Source: Neisseria cinerea (GTDB lineage: Bacteria; Pseudomonadota; Gammaproteobacteria; Burkholderiales; Neisseriaceae). Taken from it: DNA of 64,000 bases. Below, in pieces: positions 1 through 10,323 of this stretch; the first letter of the stretch is position 1, and the number at the start of each line of letters is the position of its first letter. A program made the translations under genes and the position numbers. The stretch is taken from assembly GCF_900475315.1 (NCBI RefSeq), contig NZ_LS483369.1, forward strand, positions 868,001 through 932,000, in the 5' to 3' direction. Under the pieces are notes generated by a model. It was not told where the DNA came from and did not search any database. It saw only the letters and a list, made by a program, of their open reading frames with translations.

Positions 1-647
1 ATGGCGCGTACGGAAGTAACGGTTGCATCTTTGCCCAATACGATTTCTTCGTATGACAAACCTTTGTCTTGTAAAGCTTGTTTGGCTTTAGCACAGAATT
101 GGCAACCTGGTTTGGTGAAAATTGCCACAGACTCTTGAGCTTTCCAGTCAGGAGCAATGTATTTCAACATAGTGTCAGCGTCAGACACTTTGAAAGGATC
201 GCCTGGTTCTTCAGGTTCGATAAACATTTTTTCAACCACACCGTCGTTAACCAGCATGGAGTAACGCCAAGAACGTTTACCGAAGCCCAAGTCTTCTTTG
301 CCGACCAGCATGCCCATGCCTTCGGTGAATTCGCCGTTGCCATCAGGAATCATGTAGATGTTGTCAGATTCTTCTTCGGCAGCCCAAGCGTTCATCACGA
401 AAGTATCGTTTACAGATACGCAGTAGATTGCGTCAACGCCGTTTTCTTTAAACGCGCCGAACAATTCATTGTAACGTGGTAAATGGGAAGAAGAGCAAGT
501 CGGAGTAAATGCACCGGGCAGAGAGAATACGACTACTTTTTTGCCTTTGAACAAATCGTCAGTAGACACATCTTTCCAAGTGTCGCCTACGCGAGTGCGG
601 AATACTACGGAAGGTACTTTTTGACCGGTACGATCTTGCAAAGCCAT
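1..647 (-). CDS. prx: Peroxiredoxin-glutaredoxin fusion (3' end outside window)
   Basis: Thiol peroxidase that reduces hydrogen peroxide and alkyl peroxides, with a fused glutaredoxin domain that recycles it using glutathione. The first 160 or so residues are a Prx5-type peroxiredoxin with the peroxidatic cysteine at residue 51 in [10 protein letters not shown]. The glutaredoxin domain follows with a CQFC redox pair at residues 182-185. About 215 residues are visible; the C-terminus runs off the left edge. The start ATG at 647 follows an AAGGAGCT-like ribosome site. The fusion is known in Neisseria and Haemophilus, and the gonococcal gene has been placed in the OxyR regulon. The family call is firm; the regulation is inferred. 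Confidence 0.93.
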   Translation of the reverse strand, partial: MALQDRTGQKVPSVVFRTRVGDTWKDVSTDDLFKGKKVVVFSLPGAFTPTCSSSHLPRYNELFGAFKENGVDAIYCVSVNDTFVMNAWAAEEESDNIYMIPDGNGEFTEGMGMLVGKEDLGFGKRSWRYSMLVNDGVVEKMFIEPEEPGDPFKVSDADTMLKYIAPDWKAQESVAIFTKPGCQFCAKAKQALQDKGLSYEEIVLGKDATVTSVRA

Positions 648-729
648 TTTGAGCTCCTTAATAGATAGGTTTAAGAAATGATTGTGAATTGATTTGGGCA
701 TTCTACCCCGAATAAGTCGATTTGTATAA

Positions 730-765
730 TTTATAGTTCAAATAATATTAATTATTCAAAACTAT
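730..765 (-). promoter_or_regulatory. Promoter and inverted repeat upstream of prx
   Basis: On the minus strand TTGAAT (754-759) and TATAAA (730-735) stand 18 bases apart, giving a leader of roughly 75 bases before prx. An imperfect palindrome with outer arms ATAGTT (733-738) and AACTAT (760-765) and inner AATAAT repeats covers the promoter. The ATAG...CTAT ends resemble OxyR sites. Binding by OxyR is an inference. Confidence 0.4.
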
Positions 766-877
766 TAATTACCAACCTCGACCACCTATTTACAGTATAT
801 AAAGCCATGCCTAAAAAAAACAAGTCTTATTTGAGAAAAATTCTTAGAAACTCCCCTACGCTCATTTGAAAACAGAA

Positions 878-906
878 ATGCCGTCTGAAAAGTATTCAGA
901 CGGCAT
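878..906 (-). terminator. DUS-pair terminator of metE
   Basis: Inverted pair of 12-base uptake sequences with a 5-base loop, 20 bases past the metE stop. The perfect stem suits an intrinsic terminator. Confidence 0.7.
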
Positions 907-925
907 CCGATCACGTTATCCCTGC

Positions 926-3202
926 TTATTTAGCCAGTTCGGCACGCAGTTTGTGGGTTACGTTCATCATCACTTGGAGTTGTTCCAGAGTTTCTTTCCA
1001 ACCGCGTGTTTTCAGACCGCAGTCTGGGTTCACCCACAGGCGTTCAACTGGCACAACCTCGATGGCTTTGTGCAACAGGTGCTCAACTTCAGCTTCAGTC
1101 GGTACGCGTGGGCTGTGGATGTCGTAAACGCCCGGGCCGATGTCGTTCGGGTATTTGAACTCGCCGAACGCAGTCAAGAGCTCCATGTCGGAACGTGAAG
1201 TTTCGATGGTGATGACGTCAGCATCCATAGCGGCGATGGCAGGCAAGATGTCGTTGAACTCAGAGTAGCACATATGAGTATGGATTTGAGTGCTGTCTTC
1301 ACAACCGGTAGAGGACAGGCGGAAAGATTCGCCGGCCCAGTTCAGGTAGGCATCCCAATCGGCACGTTTCAAAGGCAGACCTTCGCGGATGGCAGGTTCA
1401 TCAATTTGGATGACTTTAATGCCGGCTTTTTCCAGATCCAATACTTCATCGTTCAGGGCCAGTGCGATTTGTTTGCACACGGTAGAGCGAGGAATATCGT
1501 TGCGGACAAAAGACCATTGCAGAATGGTTACAGGGCCGGTCAACATACCTTTCATCGGGCGTTTGGTCAGGCTTTGTGCGTAAGTAGACCAAGCCACGGT
1601 CATAGCTTCAGGACGGCTTACGTCACCAAAGATGATAGGTGGTTTAACGCAGCGTGAGCCGTAGCTTTGTACCCAGCCGTATTGGGTGAATGCAAAACCG
1701 CTCAACAGTTCGCCGAAGTATTCGACCATGTCGTTACGCTCGGCTTCGCCGTGTACCAGTACGTCCAAGTCCAGTTTTTCTTGCTCTTCAACCACCAAAG
1801 CGATTTCTTTTTTCATCGCAGCTTCGTAATCGGCGGCAGACAGTTCGCCTTTTTTGAAGGCTGCGCGTGCTTGGCGGATTTCGGTAGTTTGCGGGAAAGA
1901 ACCGATGTTGGTAGTAGGCAGCAGAGGCAGGTTTAACCATGCTTGTTGCGCTTTGATACGGTCAGCAAATGGAGATTTGCGTTGGTCTGCGTTGGCAGGC
2001 AAATCGGCCAGGCGTTTGGCAACGTCTGCACGGTGGATTTCGCTGCTGTTGGCACGGGAGTCGGCGGCAGCTTGGCTGGCGGCCAGTTCTTCGGCAACAG
2101 AATCACGGCCTTCGTTCAATGCGGCTTTCAGAACGCGCAATTCTTGGGTTTTTTGCAGGGTGAATGCCAACCAAGAGTACAGGTCAGGTTTGTTGGCTTT
2201 CAGTTTTTCTTCAACTGATAAGTCAAATGGAGTGTGCAGCAGAGAGCAAGAGCTGGAAATCCACAAACGGTCGCCCAGTTTGGCTTGCAGAGGCTCGACA
2301 GTTTCCAAAACTTTGTTCAGGTTGGCGCGCCAAATGTTGCGGCCGTCGATAACGCCGGCAGACAGAACTTTATCGTAGTCGGCAAATGCGTCCAGTTGCT
2401 CAGGAGCGCGTACCAAGTCGATGTGCAAGCCATCAACAGGCAGGGATTTCAGCAAAGCAGCGTGTTCAGCAACAGAACCGAAGTAAGTGCTCAACAGGAT
2501 TTTGGCACTTACTTTACTCAAAGTAGCGTAAACGTCTTTGTACGCTTCTACCCATTCTTTAGGCAGGTCGACAGTCAAAGCAGGCTCGTCGATTTGAATC
2601 CACTCGGCACCGGCTTCAACCAAAGCAGTCAGGATTTCAACGTAAACAGGCAACAGTTTAGGCAACAGGCTCAGACGGTCGAATTCAACAGCGCCTTTTT
2701 CTTTACCAACCCACAGGAAAGTCAACGGACCCACAACGGTCGGTTTGGCTTTCAGTCCCAAAGCTTGGGCTTCTTGCAGCTGTTGAACGTAGTGTTTGGC
2801 GTTGGCTTTGAATTCGGTATCAGCGTGGAATTCAGGCACCAAGTAGTGGTAGTTGGTGTCGAACCATTTGGTCATTTCGATAGCGAATTGATCTTTGTTA
2901 CCACGGGCCAGTTGGAAGAATTGTTCCAAAGACAGGTTTTGGCTGTCGAAGCCGAAGCGGGCAGGGATGGCACCGGTAGCAACTTGCAGGTCGAGGATGT
3001 GGTCGTAGAAAGTAAAATCACCTGCGGCAACGTAATCAGCGTTGGCAGCAGCTTGGTGTTTCCAGTTTTTCTCGCGCAAGTCTTTAGCAACAGCCAGCAA
3101 TTCTTGCTCGCTGATTTCTTTGCGCCAGTATTTTTCTTGGGCGAATTTCAATTCGCGGAAGGCGCCGACACGCGGGAAGCCTGAGAAATGTAATGTTGTC
3201 AT
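926..3202 (-). CDS. metE: Cobalamin-independent methionine synthase MetE
   Basis: Transfers the methyl group of 5-methyltetrahydropteroyl-triglutamate to homocysteine, the last step of methionine synthesis without vitamin B12. The protein is 758 residues, close to the 753 of E. coli MetE. The zinc ligands can be read: His643 and Cys645 in THMC, Glu667 in TIETSRS, and Cys728 in [11 protein letters not shown]. The ATG at 3202 was chosen because GGAGAG lies a few bases upstream and the protein then begins [13 protein letters not shown], as in the family; the in-frame start at 3241 has no support. metF, which supplies the methyl donor, lies just upstream on the same strand, 134 bases away with a single uptake sequence between them. 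Confidence 0.97.
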   Translation of the reverse strand: MTTLHFSGFPRVGAFRELKFAQEKYWRKEISEQELLAVAKDLREKNWKHQAAANADYVAAGDFTFYDHILDLQVATGAIPARFGFDSQNLSLEQFFQLARGNKDQFAIEMTKWFDTNYHYLVPEFHADTEFKANAKHYVQQLQEAQALGLKAKPTVVGPLTFLWVGKEKGAVEFDRLSLLPKLLPVYVEILTALVEAGAEWIQIDEPALTVDLPKEWVEAYKDVYATLSKVSAKILLSTYFGSVAEHAALLKSLPVDGLHIDLVRAPEQLDAFADYDKVLSAGVIDGRNIWRANLNKVLETVEPLQAKLGDRLWISSSCSLLHTPFDLSVEEKLKANKPDLYSWLAFTLQKTQELRVLKAALNEGRDSVAEELAASQAAADSRANSSEIHRADVAKRLADLPANADQRKSPFADRIKAQQAWLNLPLLPTTNIGSFPQTTEIRQARAAFKKGELSAADYEAAMKKEIALVVEEQEKLDLDVLVHGEAERNDMVEYFGELLSGFAFTQYGWVQSYGSRCVKPPIIFGDVSRPEAMTVAWSTYAQSLTKRPMKGMLTGPVTILQWSFVRNDIPRSTVCKQIALALNDEVLDLEKAGIKVIQIDEPAIREGLPLKRADWDAYLNWAGESFRLSSTGCEDSTQIHTHMCYSEFNDILPAIAAMDADVITIETSRSDMELLTAFGEFKYPNDIGPGVYDIHSPRVPTEAEVEHLLHKAIEVVPVERLWVNPDCGLKTRGWKETLEQLQVMMNVTHKLRAELAK

Positions 3203-3311
3203 GTTGAACTCTCCAGTTGGATTTTGTAAGGACCGGTTCAATCCGAATCGGCCGGTATTGTAAATCAGAATGGCTTGGATGGGGCGGCGTTTTGCTTTTT
3301 AGACACCTCGG

Positions 3312-3323
3312 ATGCCGTCTGAA
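3312..3323 (+). repeat. Single DNA uptake sequence
   Basis: ATGCCGTCTGAA between metF and metE, without an inverted partner. Confidence 0.9.
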
Positions 3324-3336
3324 GCCGTTTTCAGCT

Positions 3337-4284
<948 letters not shown>

Positions 4285-4350
4285 TCAATTTTAAAATTTT
4301 CAGATTTATCATGAAAATTTCTAATATATTACAAAAATAGTTAAATTTCC

Positions 4351-4396
4351 TTGTACAGCCCTTCTAAACTATGCTAGAGTTTGTTATGTTATAACA
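4351..4396 (+). promoter_or_regulatory. rpmE2 promoter with perfect Zur box
   Basis: TGTTATGTTATAACA at 4382-4396 matches the published meningococcal Zur consensus TGTTATDNHATAACA at every position. A likely promoter is TTGTAC (4351-4356) with TAGAGT (4375-4380), spacing 18, so the box would cover the transcription start and block RNA polymerase when zinc is plentiful. The box match is read directly; the exact promoter is less certain. Confidence 0.8.
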
Positions 4397-4414
4397 CTAC
4401 AAGCAAGGCAATAT

Positions 4415-4690
4415 ATGAAACCGAATATTCATCCTGACAATTATCGAACCGTTCTTTTTTTCGACAGCAGCGCCAATGAAGGCTGGCTGATTCGTTCTTG
4501 CGCCGAAACACACGGAAAAACGATGGTTTGGACAGACGGCAAAGAATATCCGCTCTTTTCCTTAGATACTTCCTCTTCCTCACATCCCGTCTATACCGGC
4601 AAACAGCGTAACGTCAATACCGAAGGTCGTGCCAGCAAATTCAACCAACGTTTCCAATCCGTAATGTCATCGTTTAGAAAGGACAAATAA
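4415..4690 (+). CDS. rpmE2: Ribosomal protein L31 type B (zinc-free paralogue)
   Basis: Large-subunit protein L31 of the C-minus type. It has 91 residues with the [10 protein letters not shown] start typical of type B and lacks the CxxC zinc motif of ordinary L31, keeping a single Cys in RSCAETHG. Under zinc starvation such paralogues replace the zinc-binding form and free its metal. A perfect Zur box lies 19 bases upstream, and the next gene encodes the equivalent L36 paralogue. AAGG precedes the ATG at 4415 by seven bases. The stop overlaps the rpmJ2 start by one base (TAATG), which suggests coupled translation. Confidence 0.95.
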   Translation: MKPNIHPDNYRTVLFFDSSANEGWLIRSCAETHGKTMVWTDGKEYPLFSLDTSSSSHPVYTGKQRNVNTEGRASKFNQRFQSVMSSFRKDK

Positions 4691-4815
4691 TGCAGGTTCT
4701 GTCTTCACTCAAAACCGCCAAACAACGCCACCGCGACTGTCAGATTGTCAGACGTAAAGGCAAAGTTTACGTCATCTGCAAAAGCAATCCGCGTTTTAAA
4801 GCACGCCAACGCTAA
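4690..4815 (+). CDS. rpmJ2: Ribosomal protein L36 type B (zinc-free paralogue)
   Basis: A 41-residue gene. The product starts [12 protein letters not shown] and holds the L36 core [14 protein letters not shown]. The usual four zinc ligands are not complete: the first Cys position is Arg-Asp and the late His is Arg (NPRFKARQR). That is the C-minus form expressed when zinc is scarce. Its start codon shares a base with the rpmE2 stop, so both sit under the same Zur box. Confidence 0.93.
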   Translation: MQVLSSLKTAKQRHRDCQIVRRKGKVYVICKSNPRFKARQR

Positions 4816-4873
4816 CCCCCTACCCTTCCTGCTTCGGTTGTAAAACCGCTCCTACCGCAAGCCCTTTTCAAAT

Positions 4874-4912
4874 ATGCCGTCTGAAACATGAAAATAGCGT
4901 TTCAGACGGCAT
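4874..4912. terminator. DUS-pair terminator between convergent genes
   Basis: Fourteen-base arms built from uptake sequences, after rpmJ2 on the plus strand and just past the stop of the small membrane gene on the minus strand. Confidence 0.75.
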
Positions 4913-4920
4913 GTTTTCCG

Positions 4921-5121
4921 TCAATACGAATCCGGAATGTGTTTAAAATACAGCATGACCAAATACCAAAACAGCGTTGCGGCGGCTGCGCCAAGCAGTA
5001 CCCATGCGCTGATTTTGGCGACATCACGCAGGGCGCGTTTTTGCTTGCGGCTGAAGAGGCGGTTGATGATCAGCGCTGCAAGTGCGAAAAAGAAAAAAAT
5101 ACGGAAAAGTCTGCCTATCAT
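4921..5121 (-). CDS. Small two-helix membrane protein, unknown function
   Basis: A 66-residue product with a hydrophobic helix near residues 4-20, a basic loop (RKQKRALRD) and a second helix near residues 32-52. I do not recognise a family with a known role. The ATG at 5121 is preferred over a GTG at 5166, because a degenerate uptake sequence lies between them and would otherwise fall in the coding region. No clear ribosome site is visible for either start, so the start is uncertain. Confidence 0.6.
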   Translation of the reverse strand: MIGRLFRIFFFFALAALIINRLFSRKQKRALRDVAKISAWVLLGAAAATLFWYLVMLYFKHIPDSY

Positions 5122-5278
5122 ATCGGGAAGCGGTGGAGGTCGTCTGAAAAAGTATAGTTCGGGCACTGCGGCATGGGGACGGATGTTTGAGCGCGTCAGG
5201 CTGCTTGTCCGACCGTGTCAAAAAGTCATGCAGTTTGCTATATAATAACGCTTTTCGCCGCATTTGTTGGAACAGGAT

Positions 5279-6418
5279 ATGAGTCAAAATGCCTCGGTGG
5301 GCATTGTAACGCCCCAAAAAATTCCGTTTGAGATGCCGCTGGTTTTGGAAAACGGTAAAACTTTGCCGCGTTTCGATCTGATGATTGAAACCTACGGCGA
5401 GCTGAATACCGAAAAAAACAATGCGGTTTTAATCTGCCATGCGCTGTCGGGCAACCATCATGTTGCGGGCAAACATTCGGCAGAGGATAAATATACGGGC
5501 TGGTGGGACAATATGGTCGGACCCGGCAAACCGATTGATACGGAACGCTTTTTCGTGGTCGGCTTGAACAATCTGGGCGGCTGCGACGGCAGCAGCGGGC
5601 CTTTGTCGATCAATCCTGAAACGGGCAAGGAATACGGCGCGGATTTTCCGGTGGTTACGGTGAAGGACTGGGTAAAATCCCAAGCCGCACTTGCCGATTA
5701 TCTCGGCATCAAACAATGGGCGGCGATTGTCGGCGGCAGTTTGGGCGGTATGCAGGCTTTGCAGTGGACGATTTCCTATCCCGAGCGCGTGCGCCATGCT
5801 TTGGTGATTGCGTCTGCGCCGAAGCTGTCCACGCAAAATATCGCGTTCAACGATGTGGCGCGTCAGGCGATTTTGACCGACCCCGATTTCAACGAGGGAC
5901 ATTACCGCAGCCGCAATACCGTTCCCGCACGGGGCTTACGGATTGCCCGCATGATGGGGCACATCACTTATCTTGCCGAAGACGGTTTGGGTAAAAAATT
6001 CGGACGCGATTTGCGTTCAAACGGTTATCAATACGGCTTTGGCGTTGAATTTGAAGTGGAATCCTATCTGCGCTATCAGGGCGACAAATTCGTCGGACGG
6101 TTCGACGCCAACACCTACCTGCTCATGACCAAGGCTTTGGACTATTTCGATCCGGCGGCGGATTTCGGCGATAGCCTGACCCGCGCCCTGCAAAATGTGA
6201 AAGCGAAATTCTTTGTCGCCAGCTTCAGCACTGACTGGCGTTTCTCGCCCACACGTTCCAAAGAGCTGGTTAAAGCGTTGATTGCCGCGCACAAGCCGGT
6301 GCAATATATCGAAGTCAAATCCAACCACGGTCATGATGCCTTTTTGATGGAAGACGAAGCCTATATGCGCGCCGTAGCGGCTTATATGAACAATGTTGAC
6401 AAGGATTGCCGATCATGA
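5279..6418 (+). CDS. metX: Homoserine O-acyltransferase MetX
   Basis: Alpha/beta hydrolase-fold enzyme that acylates homoserine for methionine synthesis. It has 379 residues. The nucleophile lies in [12 protein letters not shown], with the acid and histidine in FSTDWRFSP and SNHGHDAF. Family members use either acetyl-CoA or succinyl-CoA and cannot be told apart by general similarity, so the donor is left open. The ATG at 5279 is chosen over one 15 bases upstream because the homologous N-terminus starts here and GGAA precedes it. The stop overlaps the metW start as ATGA, so the two are an operon, as in many proteobacteria. Confidence 0.94.
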   Translation: MSQNASVGIVTPQKIPFEMPLVLENGKTLPRFDLMIETYGELNTEKNNAVLICHALSGNHHVAGKHSAEDKYTGWWDNMVGPGKPIDTERFFVVGLNNLGGCDGSSGPLSINPETGKEYGADFPVVTVKDWVKSQAALADYLGIKQWAAIVGGSLGGMQALQWTISYPERVRHALVIASAPKLSTQNIAFNDVARQAILTDPDFNEGHYRSRNTVPARGLRIARMMGHITYLAEDGLGKKFGRDLRSNGYQYGFGVEFEVESYLRYQGDKFVGRFDANTYLLMTKALDYFDPAADFGDSLTRALQNVKAKFFVASFSTDWRFSPTRSKELVKALIAAHKPVQYIEVKSNHGHDAFLMEDEAYMRAVAAYMNNVDKDCRS

Positions 6419-6996
6419 ACTTGCGCGACGATTTGCAGTTGATTTACGACTGGATTCCCGAAGGCAGCCGTGTCTTGGACTTGGGCTGCGGCGACGGCGA
6501 ATTGCTGGCGGCTTTGGTGGAACACAAAAAAAGCAGCGGCTACGGTATCGAAATCAATACCGACAGCGTCATCGCCGCCATGTCGCGCGGCGTGAACGTC
6601 ATCCAAGCCGATTTGGAGCAGGGTTTGGCAGAATTTGGCGACCAGACGTTTGACGTTATCGTTTTGAGCCAAACCATCCAAGCCATGCAGAATACTGAAA
6701 AAATCCTGCGCTGCCTCATGCGCGTGGCGAAACAGGCGATTGTCAGCTTCCCGAATTTCGGTTACTGGCGCAACCGCTTCCAAATCGCCATCGGCGGGCA
6801 TATGCCGGTTTCCGAACGCATGCCCTACCATTGGTACGACACGCCGAATATCCATTGGTGTACGCTCAAAGACTTTGATTTATTGTGCGCCAAAAATAAA
6901 ATCCGCGTCCTCGAGCGCGCGGTCATGACGGGCAACAAACAGGTCAAACATTTCCCCAACCTTTTGGGCAGCTTGGCGTTTTACCGCGTCGGCTAA
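6415..6996 (+). CDS. metW: MetW, methionine biosynthesis methyltransferase-like protein
   Basis: A 193-residue protein of the MetW family with the SAM-binding motif [15 protein letters not shown] near residues 19-33. In many proteobacteria metW follows metX and is needed for, or assists, homoserine acylation; its own methyl-transfer reaction is not established. It starts inside the last codons of metX (ATGA overlap). A hairpin lies 10 bases beyond the stop. Confidence 0.93.
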   Translation: MNLRDDLQLIYDWIPEGSRVLDLGCGDGELLAALVEHKKSSGYGIEINTDSVIAAMSRGVNVIQADLEQGLAEFGDQTFDVIVLSQTIQAMQNTEKILRCLMRVAKQAIVSFPNFGYWRNRFQIAIGGHMPVSERMPYHWYDTPNIHWCTLKDFDLLCAKNKIRVLERAVMTGNKQVKHFPNLLGSLAFYRVG

Positions 6997-7005
6997 GATA
7001 GATTG

Positions 7006-7033
7006 AGAACCTTGTTGGTAATAACGAGGTTCT
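7006..7033 (+). terminator. Hairpin after metW
   Basis: Arms AGAACCTTGTT and AACGAGGTTCT pair over 11 bases with one G-U, loop of 6. The following T run is weak. Confidence 0.5.
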
Positions 7034-7049
7034 TCAGTTGTACAAACAA

Positions 7050-7091
7050 GAGGTCGTCTGAAAATGAAATGGCAGATTTTCAGACGGCCTC
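7050..7091 (+). terminator. Uptake-sequence hairpin upstream of the lipoprotein gene
   Basis: A degenerate (GGTCGTCTGAA) and a perfect (TTCAGACGGCC) uptake sequence face each other with 16-base arms. It may be the main terminator of metXW. Confidence 0.5.
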
Positions 7092-7115
7092 TTTAATACT
7101 ACTGGAAACAATAGA

Positions 7116-7952
7116 ATGAAAAACAAAACGCCATCATTTTTCTTATTGGTTGCGGCAATCATGCTGACCGCGTGTTCTCCGAGCAAAGACGATAAAACCA
7201 AAGAAGTCGGTGCATCCGCTACTTCGTCCTCCGCGTCATCAGCTTCTTCCCAAACCGATTTGCAACCGACCGCATCCGACCCTGATAACGTCAAGCAGGC
7301 AGAAAGCACGCCTCCTTCAAATTGCACCGGCCTGCATCAGATTAGCGGCATTGATGATTTTGTCCGTCAGGTTGCCGAGAATATCGATTCCAGTTGTTTG
7401 TTTGAACGCAGCCCTAAAGAACTGGCGGCGATTTGGGGCATCCCCGGCGGAGATGATCCCCTGAAGCAGGCAATTTTCCCCGATATGGATACGGATGATC
7501 CTCAAAACGCCGATAAATTAATGGAGGCAATCGATCAGATGGCAAAAGGAGGACAGGGCTATAATCAGCAGGCGGTAGAATCGGCGATACAAAAAATGGA
7601 AGCACTCAGGCAGCGGGATACACTGGTTTTATCAACAGGCAAGGGAACAATCCAAGGCACGGACCAGCCGCCCAGGACAACGCGCCATTTCGGCATAGAA
7701 GCAACGCCGGCATATCTTGAGAAACACGGCGGCGGTTTTAGCGGCAATTTCCAAAACATCAGCCAACTGCCCGGATACTTGAGGATTCGTGGGAAAATTT
7801 CGGAGGATCAACGGGCATTCCGCCTGTTCAACCGCGACCGTGACCCTGATAAGCCTTATCTGGAAATGACGTTTGACGAAAACGGGAAAATCACGCAGAT
7901 TACCGTATATGAAAATGTTGCCAATCCGATAAGCGGCATTCATTTGATGTAA
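7116..7952 (+). CDS. Putative lipoprotein, unknown function
   Basis: A 278-residue product with a lipoprotein signal peptide: basic MKNKT, a hydrophobic stretch, then LTAC with the lipidated Cys at residue 20. A Ser/Thr/Lys-rich linker runs to about residue 65. The rest is a soluble domain with no motif I recognise; two Cys (about residues 69 and 94) could form a disulphide. GGAA precedes the ATG. It stands alone between two terminator hairpins, so context gives no clue to function. Confidence 0.8.
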   Translation: MKNKTPSFFLLVAAIMLTACSPSKDDKTKEVGASATSSSASSASSQTDLQPTASDPDNVKQAESTPPSNCTGLHQISGIDDFVRQVAENIDSSCLFERSPKELAAIWGIPGGDDPLKQAIFPDMDTDDPQNADKLMEAIDQMAKGGQGYNQQAVESAIQKMEALRQRDTLVLSTGKGTIQGTDQPPRTTRHFGIEATPAYLEKHGGGFSGNFQNISQLPGYLRIRGKISEDQRAFRLFNRDRDPDKPYLEMTFDENGKITQITVYENVANPISGIHLM

Positions 7953-8070
7953 CACCCTAAAGCCCGTACACCGCGTCTGCCCGATGGCGGACGGTACGGG
8001 TTTCTTTCAATCCTGTACGACTTTGTCTTGTTCTGAAAACAACCCGGGATAGAGACGGTCGTTGATGTAA

Positions 8071-8103
8071 AAATGCCGTCTGAAAACCTTTCAGACGGCA
8101 TTT
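8071..8103. terminator. DUS-pair bidirectional terminator
   Basis: Perfect 15-base arms (AAATGCCGTCTGAAA) with a 3-base loop and T runs on both sides, between the lipoprotein gene and the convergent efp. Confidence 0.8.
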
Positions 8104-8116
8104 TTCAAGTAGGATA

Positions 8117-8677
8117 TCAGGCGCGTTTGCGGAATTCACCGGTACGGGTATCGATTTCGACTTTGTCGCCGTTTTCGATGTAAGACATCACTTGGATTTC
8201 AGTGCCGCCGACCAAACGCGCAGTTTTCATCACTTTGCCGGAAGTATCGCCTTTAACGGCAGGCTCGGTGTACTCAACTTCACGTACAATGATGGTAGGC
8301 AGTTCTACGGAGATAGGGTTGCCTTCGTAGAAGGTTACTTCGCATTGGTCTTCCATGCCGTCAACGATGAATTTCAACGCGTCGCCGATGTTGTCGGCTT
8401 CGATTTCGTATTGGTTGAATTCTTCGTCCATGAAGACGTACATAGGATCGGCAAAGTAGCTGTAAGTACAGTTTTTGCGGGACAAGATAACGACGTCGAA
8501 TTTGTCGTCGGCTTTGTAAATGGTTTCGGAAGCCGCGCCGGTCAGCAGGTTTTTCAGTTTCATGCTGACTTTGGCGGAAGAGCGGCCGCCTTTGATGTAT
8601 TCGGTTTTTTGAACGACCATAGGATCGTTGCCGACCATGAATACGTTGCCGGCGCGCAGTTCTTGTGCTGTTTTCAT
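8117..8677 (-). CDS. efp: Translation elongation factor P
   Basis: EF-P relieves ribosomes stalled at polyproline. The 186-residue protein has the three-domain length of the family. The tip residue of domain I is Arg32 (KGGRSS), not the lysine found in E. coli; this is the site rhamnosylated by EarP, whose gene lies immediately upstream. The ATG at 8677 follows TTGGAAATCACA; an upstream in-frame TTG is not needed. It probably has its own promoter inside the end of earP as well as read-through from it. Confidence 0.97.
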   Translation of the reverse strand: MKTAQELRAGNVFMVGNDPMVVQKTEYIKGGRSSAKVSMKLKNLLTGAASETIYKADDKFDVVILSRKNCTYSYFADPMYVFMDEEFNQYEIEADNIGDALKFIVDGMEDQCEVTFYEGNPISVELPTIIVREVEYTEPAVKGDTSGKVMKTARLVGGTEIQVMSYIENGDKVEIDTRTGEFRKRA

Positions 8678-8715
8678 TGTGATTTCCAATCAAATCGGTT
8701 GTAAATAAACGCGCT

Positions 8716-8744
8716 ATTTTAGCGTATTTTTTTATGCTTTGAAA
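8716..8744 (-). promoter_or_regulatory. Predicted efp promoter
   Basis: Minus-strand TTTCAA (8739-8744) and TAAAAT (8716-8721), spacing 17, overlapping the last codons of earP. Confidence 0.45.
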
Positions 8745-9870
8745 TAAAGGCGGCGAGTTTTTCAGGTGCGGACGGCTGCTCGAAAAGACAACGGCTCCAC
8801 TCCTCCGCGCCTTGCCGCCAGTCATTTTGATGTTGTTGCAGGGTTTGCCAACATTCGAGGCGTTGGGTTGCGGATAAAGCCTCTCCGCCGTTGAGGTCGT
8901 CTGAAAGGCGACGGTGTGCCGATGCGGTTTCGGGCGAGTAAAATCCATGCGCCTTATCCCAAAAGGCGTGGAGCTTGTCGAGATGGACATTCTCGTCTTG
9001 CGGGTAGATGTGCCAAAAGAAGGGTTTGCCCGCAAGCTGGGCGCGCACGAAACTGTCTTCGCCGCGGATGACTGTGCAATCGGCGAGGTACAGCAGTTTG
9101 TCGAAATCCTGTTGCGGCACGAAAGGGATTTTGACGAGGCGGACTGATGCCGTCTGAAAAACATCGCCGTCGTTTTGCAGGGCATTTTGCGGAATAACGC
9201 CGCTTTGTTTGAGACTGTCGATGATTTGCGTACCCGCCAGCAACAGTGTCAACGCGCTGCCTGCCTGTTGCCACATGTCCAGCCACTTCGCCCAAACATC
9301 GCTCCGGTAGCCGAAAAGCAGCCATTCGGGCGCGTTTTTTTCGGGAAGCATCAGCCGCTGACGCAGGGCTTCGCTATCGAAACGGACGGCATCTTGGTAA
9401 TCGCGTTCGCGTATCAACCCGCCGCTTTTTTCGCTGAAACCCATAAACCAAAAATATTTTTGAACACCCTCCTGCGGCGAAGGCATCAGGTGCAACCTCT
9501 CGTTGCTTTCTTCCGCGCTCAAATATTCCCAATTCAGCCAAAGCGGTTTGTGTTGGCGGATAATGTTCAACACATTTTCAGGCAGATCGCAGGCGAAAGT
9601 TTCGATGACGACATCGGGAACGGGCGCATTATTAATATCCGCCGCTTCGGCATACCAAGTGCGAACATGAATATCATGATGAACGCAGGGGACATCGGGC
9701 AAATCAGGGCAAAGCGCACGCAAGGCGGATACATCGTCCGTCCACAAATGCACCTGCCAACCGAGTTCGTGATGTAAAACACGGGCAAGCCGCAGGGAAA
9801 CGCCGATGTCGCCGAAATTGTCGATGACGTTGCAAAAAATCCAACAAACAGGAAAAGCGTATGCATTCAT
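8719..9870 (-). CDS. earP: EF-P arginine-32 rhamnosyltransferase EarP
   Basis: Attaches rhamnose from dTDP-L-rhamnose to Arg32 of EF-P. The 383-residue protein belongs to the former DUF2331 family with a GT-B fold. The N-terminal segment WIFCNVIDNFGDIGVS contains Asp17 and Asp21, equivalent to the Asp16 and Asp20 described as important in meningococcal EarP. Later HLWTDDVSAL and RGEDSFVRAQLAGKPFFW match the family's donor-binding region. Its neighbour efp encodes the substrate with the required Arg32. No clear ribosome site precedes the ATG at 9870. A perfect uptake sequence lies inside the gene at 9147-9158. Confidence 0.95.
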   Translation of the reverse strand: MNAYAFPVCWIFCNVIDNFGDIGVSLRLARVLHHELGWQVHLWTDDVSALRALCPDLPDVPCVHHDIHVRTWYAEAADINNAPVPDVVIETFACDLPENVLNIIRQHKPLWLNWEYLSAEESNERLHLMPSPQEGVQKYFWFMGFSEKSGGLIRERDYQDAVRFDSEALRQRLMLPEKNAPEWLLFGYRSDVWAKWLDMWQQAGSALTLLLAGTQIIDSLKQSGVIPQNALQNDGDVFQTASVRLVKIPFVPQQDFDKLLYLADCTVIRGEDSFVRAQLAGKPFFWHIYPQDENVHLDKLHAFWDKAHGFYSPETASAHRRLSDDLNGGEALSATQRLECWQTLQQHQNDWRQGAEEWSRCLFEQPSAPEKLAAFISKHKKIR

Positions 9871-9880
9871 AAAAGACTTG

Positions 9881-9910
9881 AGGCCGTCTGAAATCCGTTT
9901 CAGACGGCCT
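9881..9910 (-). terminator. DUS-pair terminator in AGGCC dialect
   Basis: Thirteen-base arms AGGCCGTCTGAAA with a 4-base loop, between the small membrane gene at 9919 and earP. The outer bases are AG rather than the AT usual in this window. Confidence 0.7.
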
Positions 9911-9918
9911 TTTCAAAA

Positions 9919-10197
9919 CTAAAACGCGCCGAAATAGTGGAACAAATACACAATCAGCAAAATGATCGGAATAAACAGCAACATAGTTTGACGTTTCAAA
10001 TCAAACTCTTGCTTCAAATGATGCTTGATGGTTTCAAAGAGGATAAATTTAAACAGAAACGTTGCTTCGCAGGCAAGAATGATGCCGTTGATTAAGTGTT
10101 GCGCCGCGTCGTCGGGCGGATTGGCGGCGAAAACGGCAAGCGTCGCCAAGGGTATCAGGCAGACGGCAAGCCAGCGGACAAGCAGGTTTCGGAACAT
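9919..10197 (-). CDS. Small membrane protein, unknown function
   Basis: A 92-residue product with three hydrophobic segments, near residues 8-25, 38-54 and 70-88, separated by short charged loops. It is probably an inner-membrane protein. I do not recognise a family with assigned function. GGAAG eight bases before the ATG at 10197 decides the start over an in-frame one at 10224. Terminated by the uptake-sequence hairpin just downstream. Confidence 0.65.
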   Translation of the reverse strand: MFRNLLVRWLAVCLIPLATLAVFAANPPDDAAQHLINGIILACEATFLFKFILFETIKHHLKQEFDLKRQTMLLFIPIILLIVYLFHYFGAF

Positions 10198-10288
10198 CAC
10201 AAGGCTTCCAAACAAAAAAAGCAAAACGCCATTATCGCCTCAAGAACGTACCTTGTCTAACAGCAGCATCGAGCATAGACTGTCGGCA

Positions 10289-10300
10289 ATGCCGTCTGAA
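10289..10300 (+). repeat. Single DNA uptake sequence
   Basis: ATGCCGTCTGAA in the divergent gap upstream of the carbonic anhydrase gene. Confidence 0.9.
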
Positions 10301-10323
10301 ACGCGCATCAAAAGGAGAAATAC

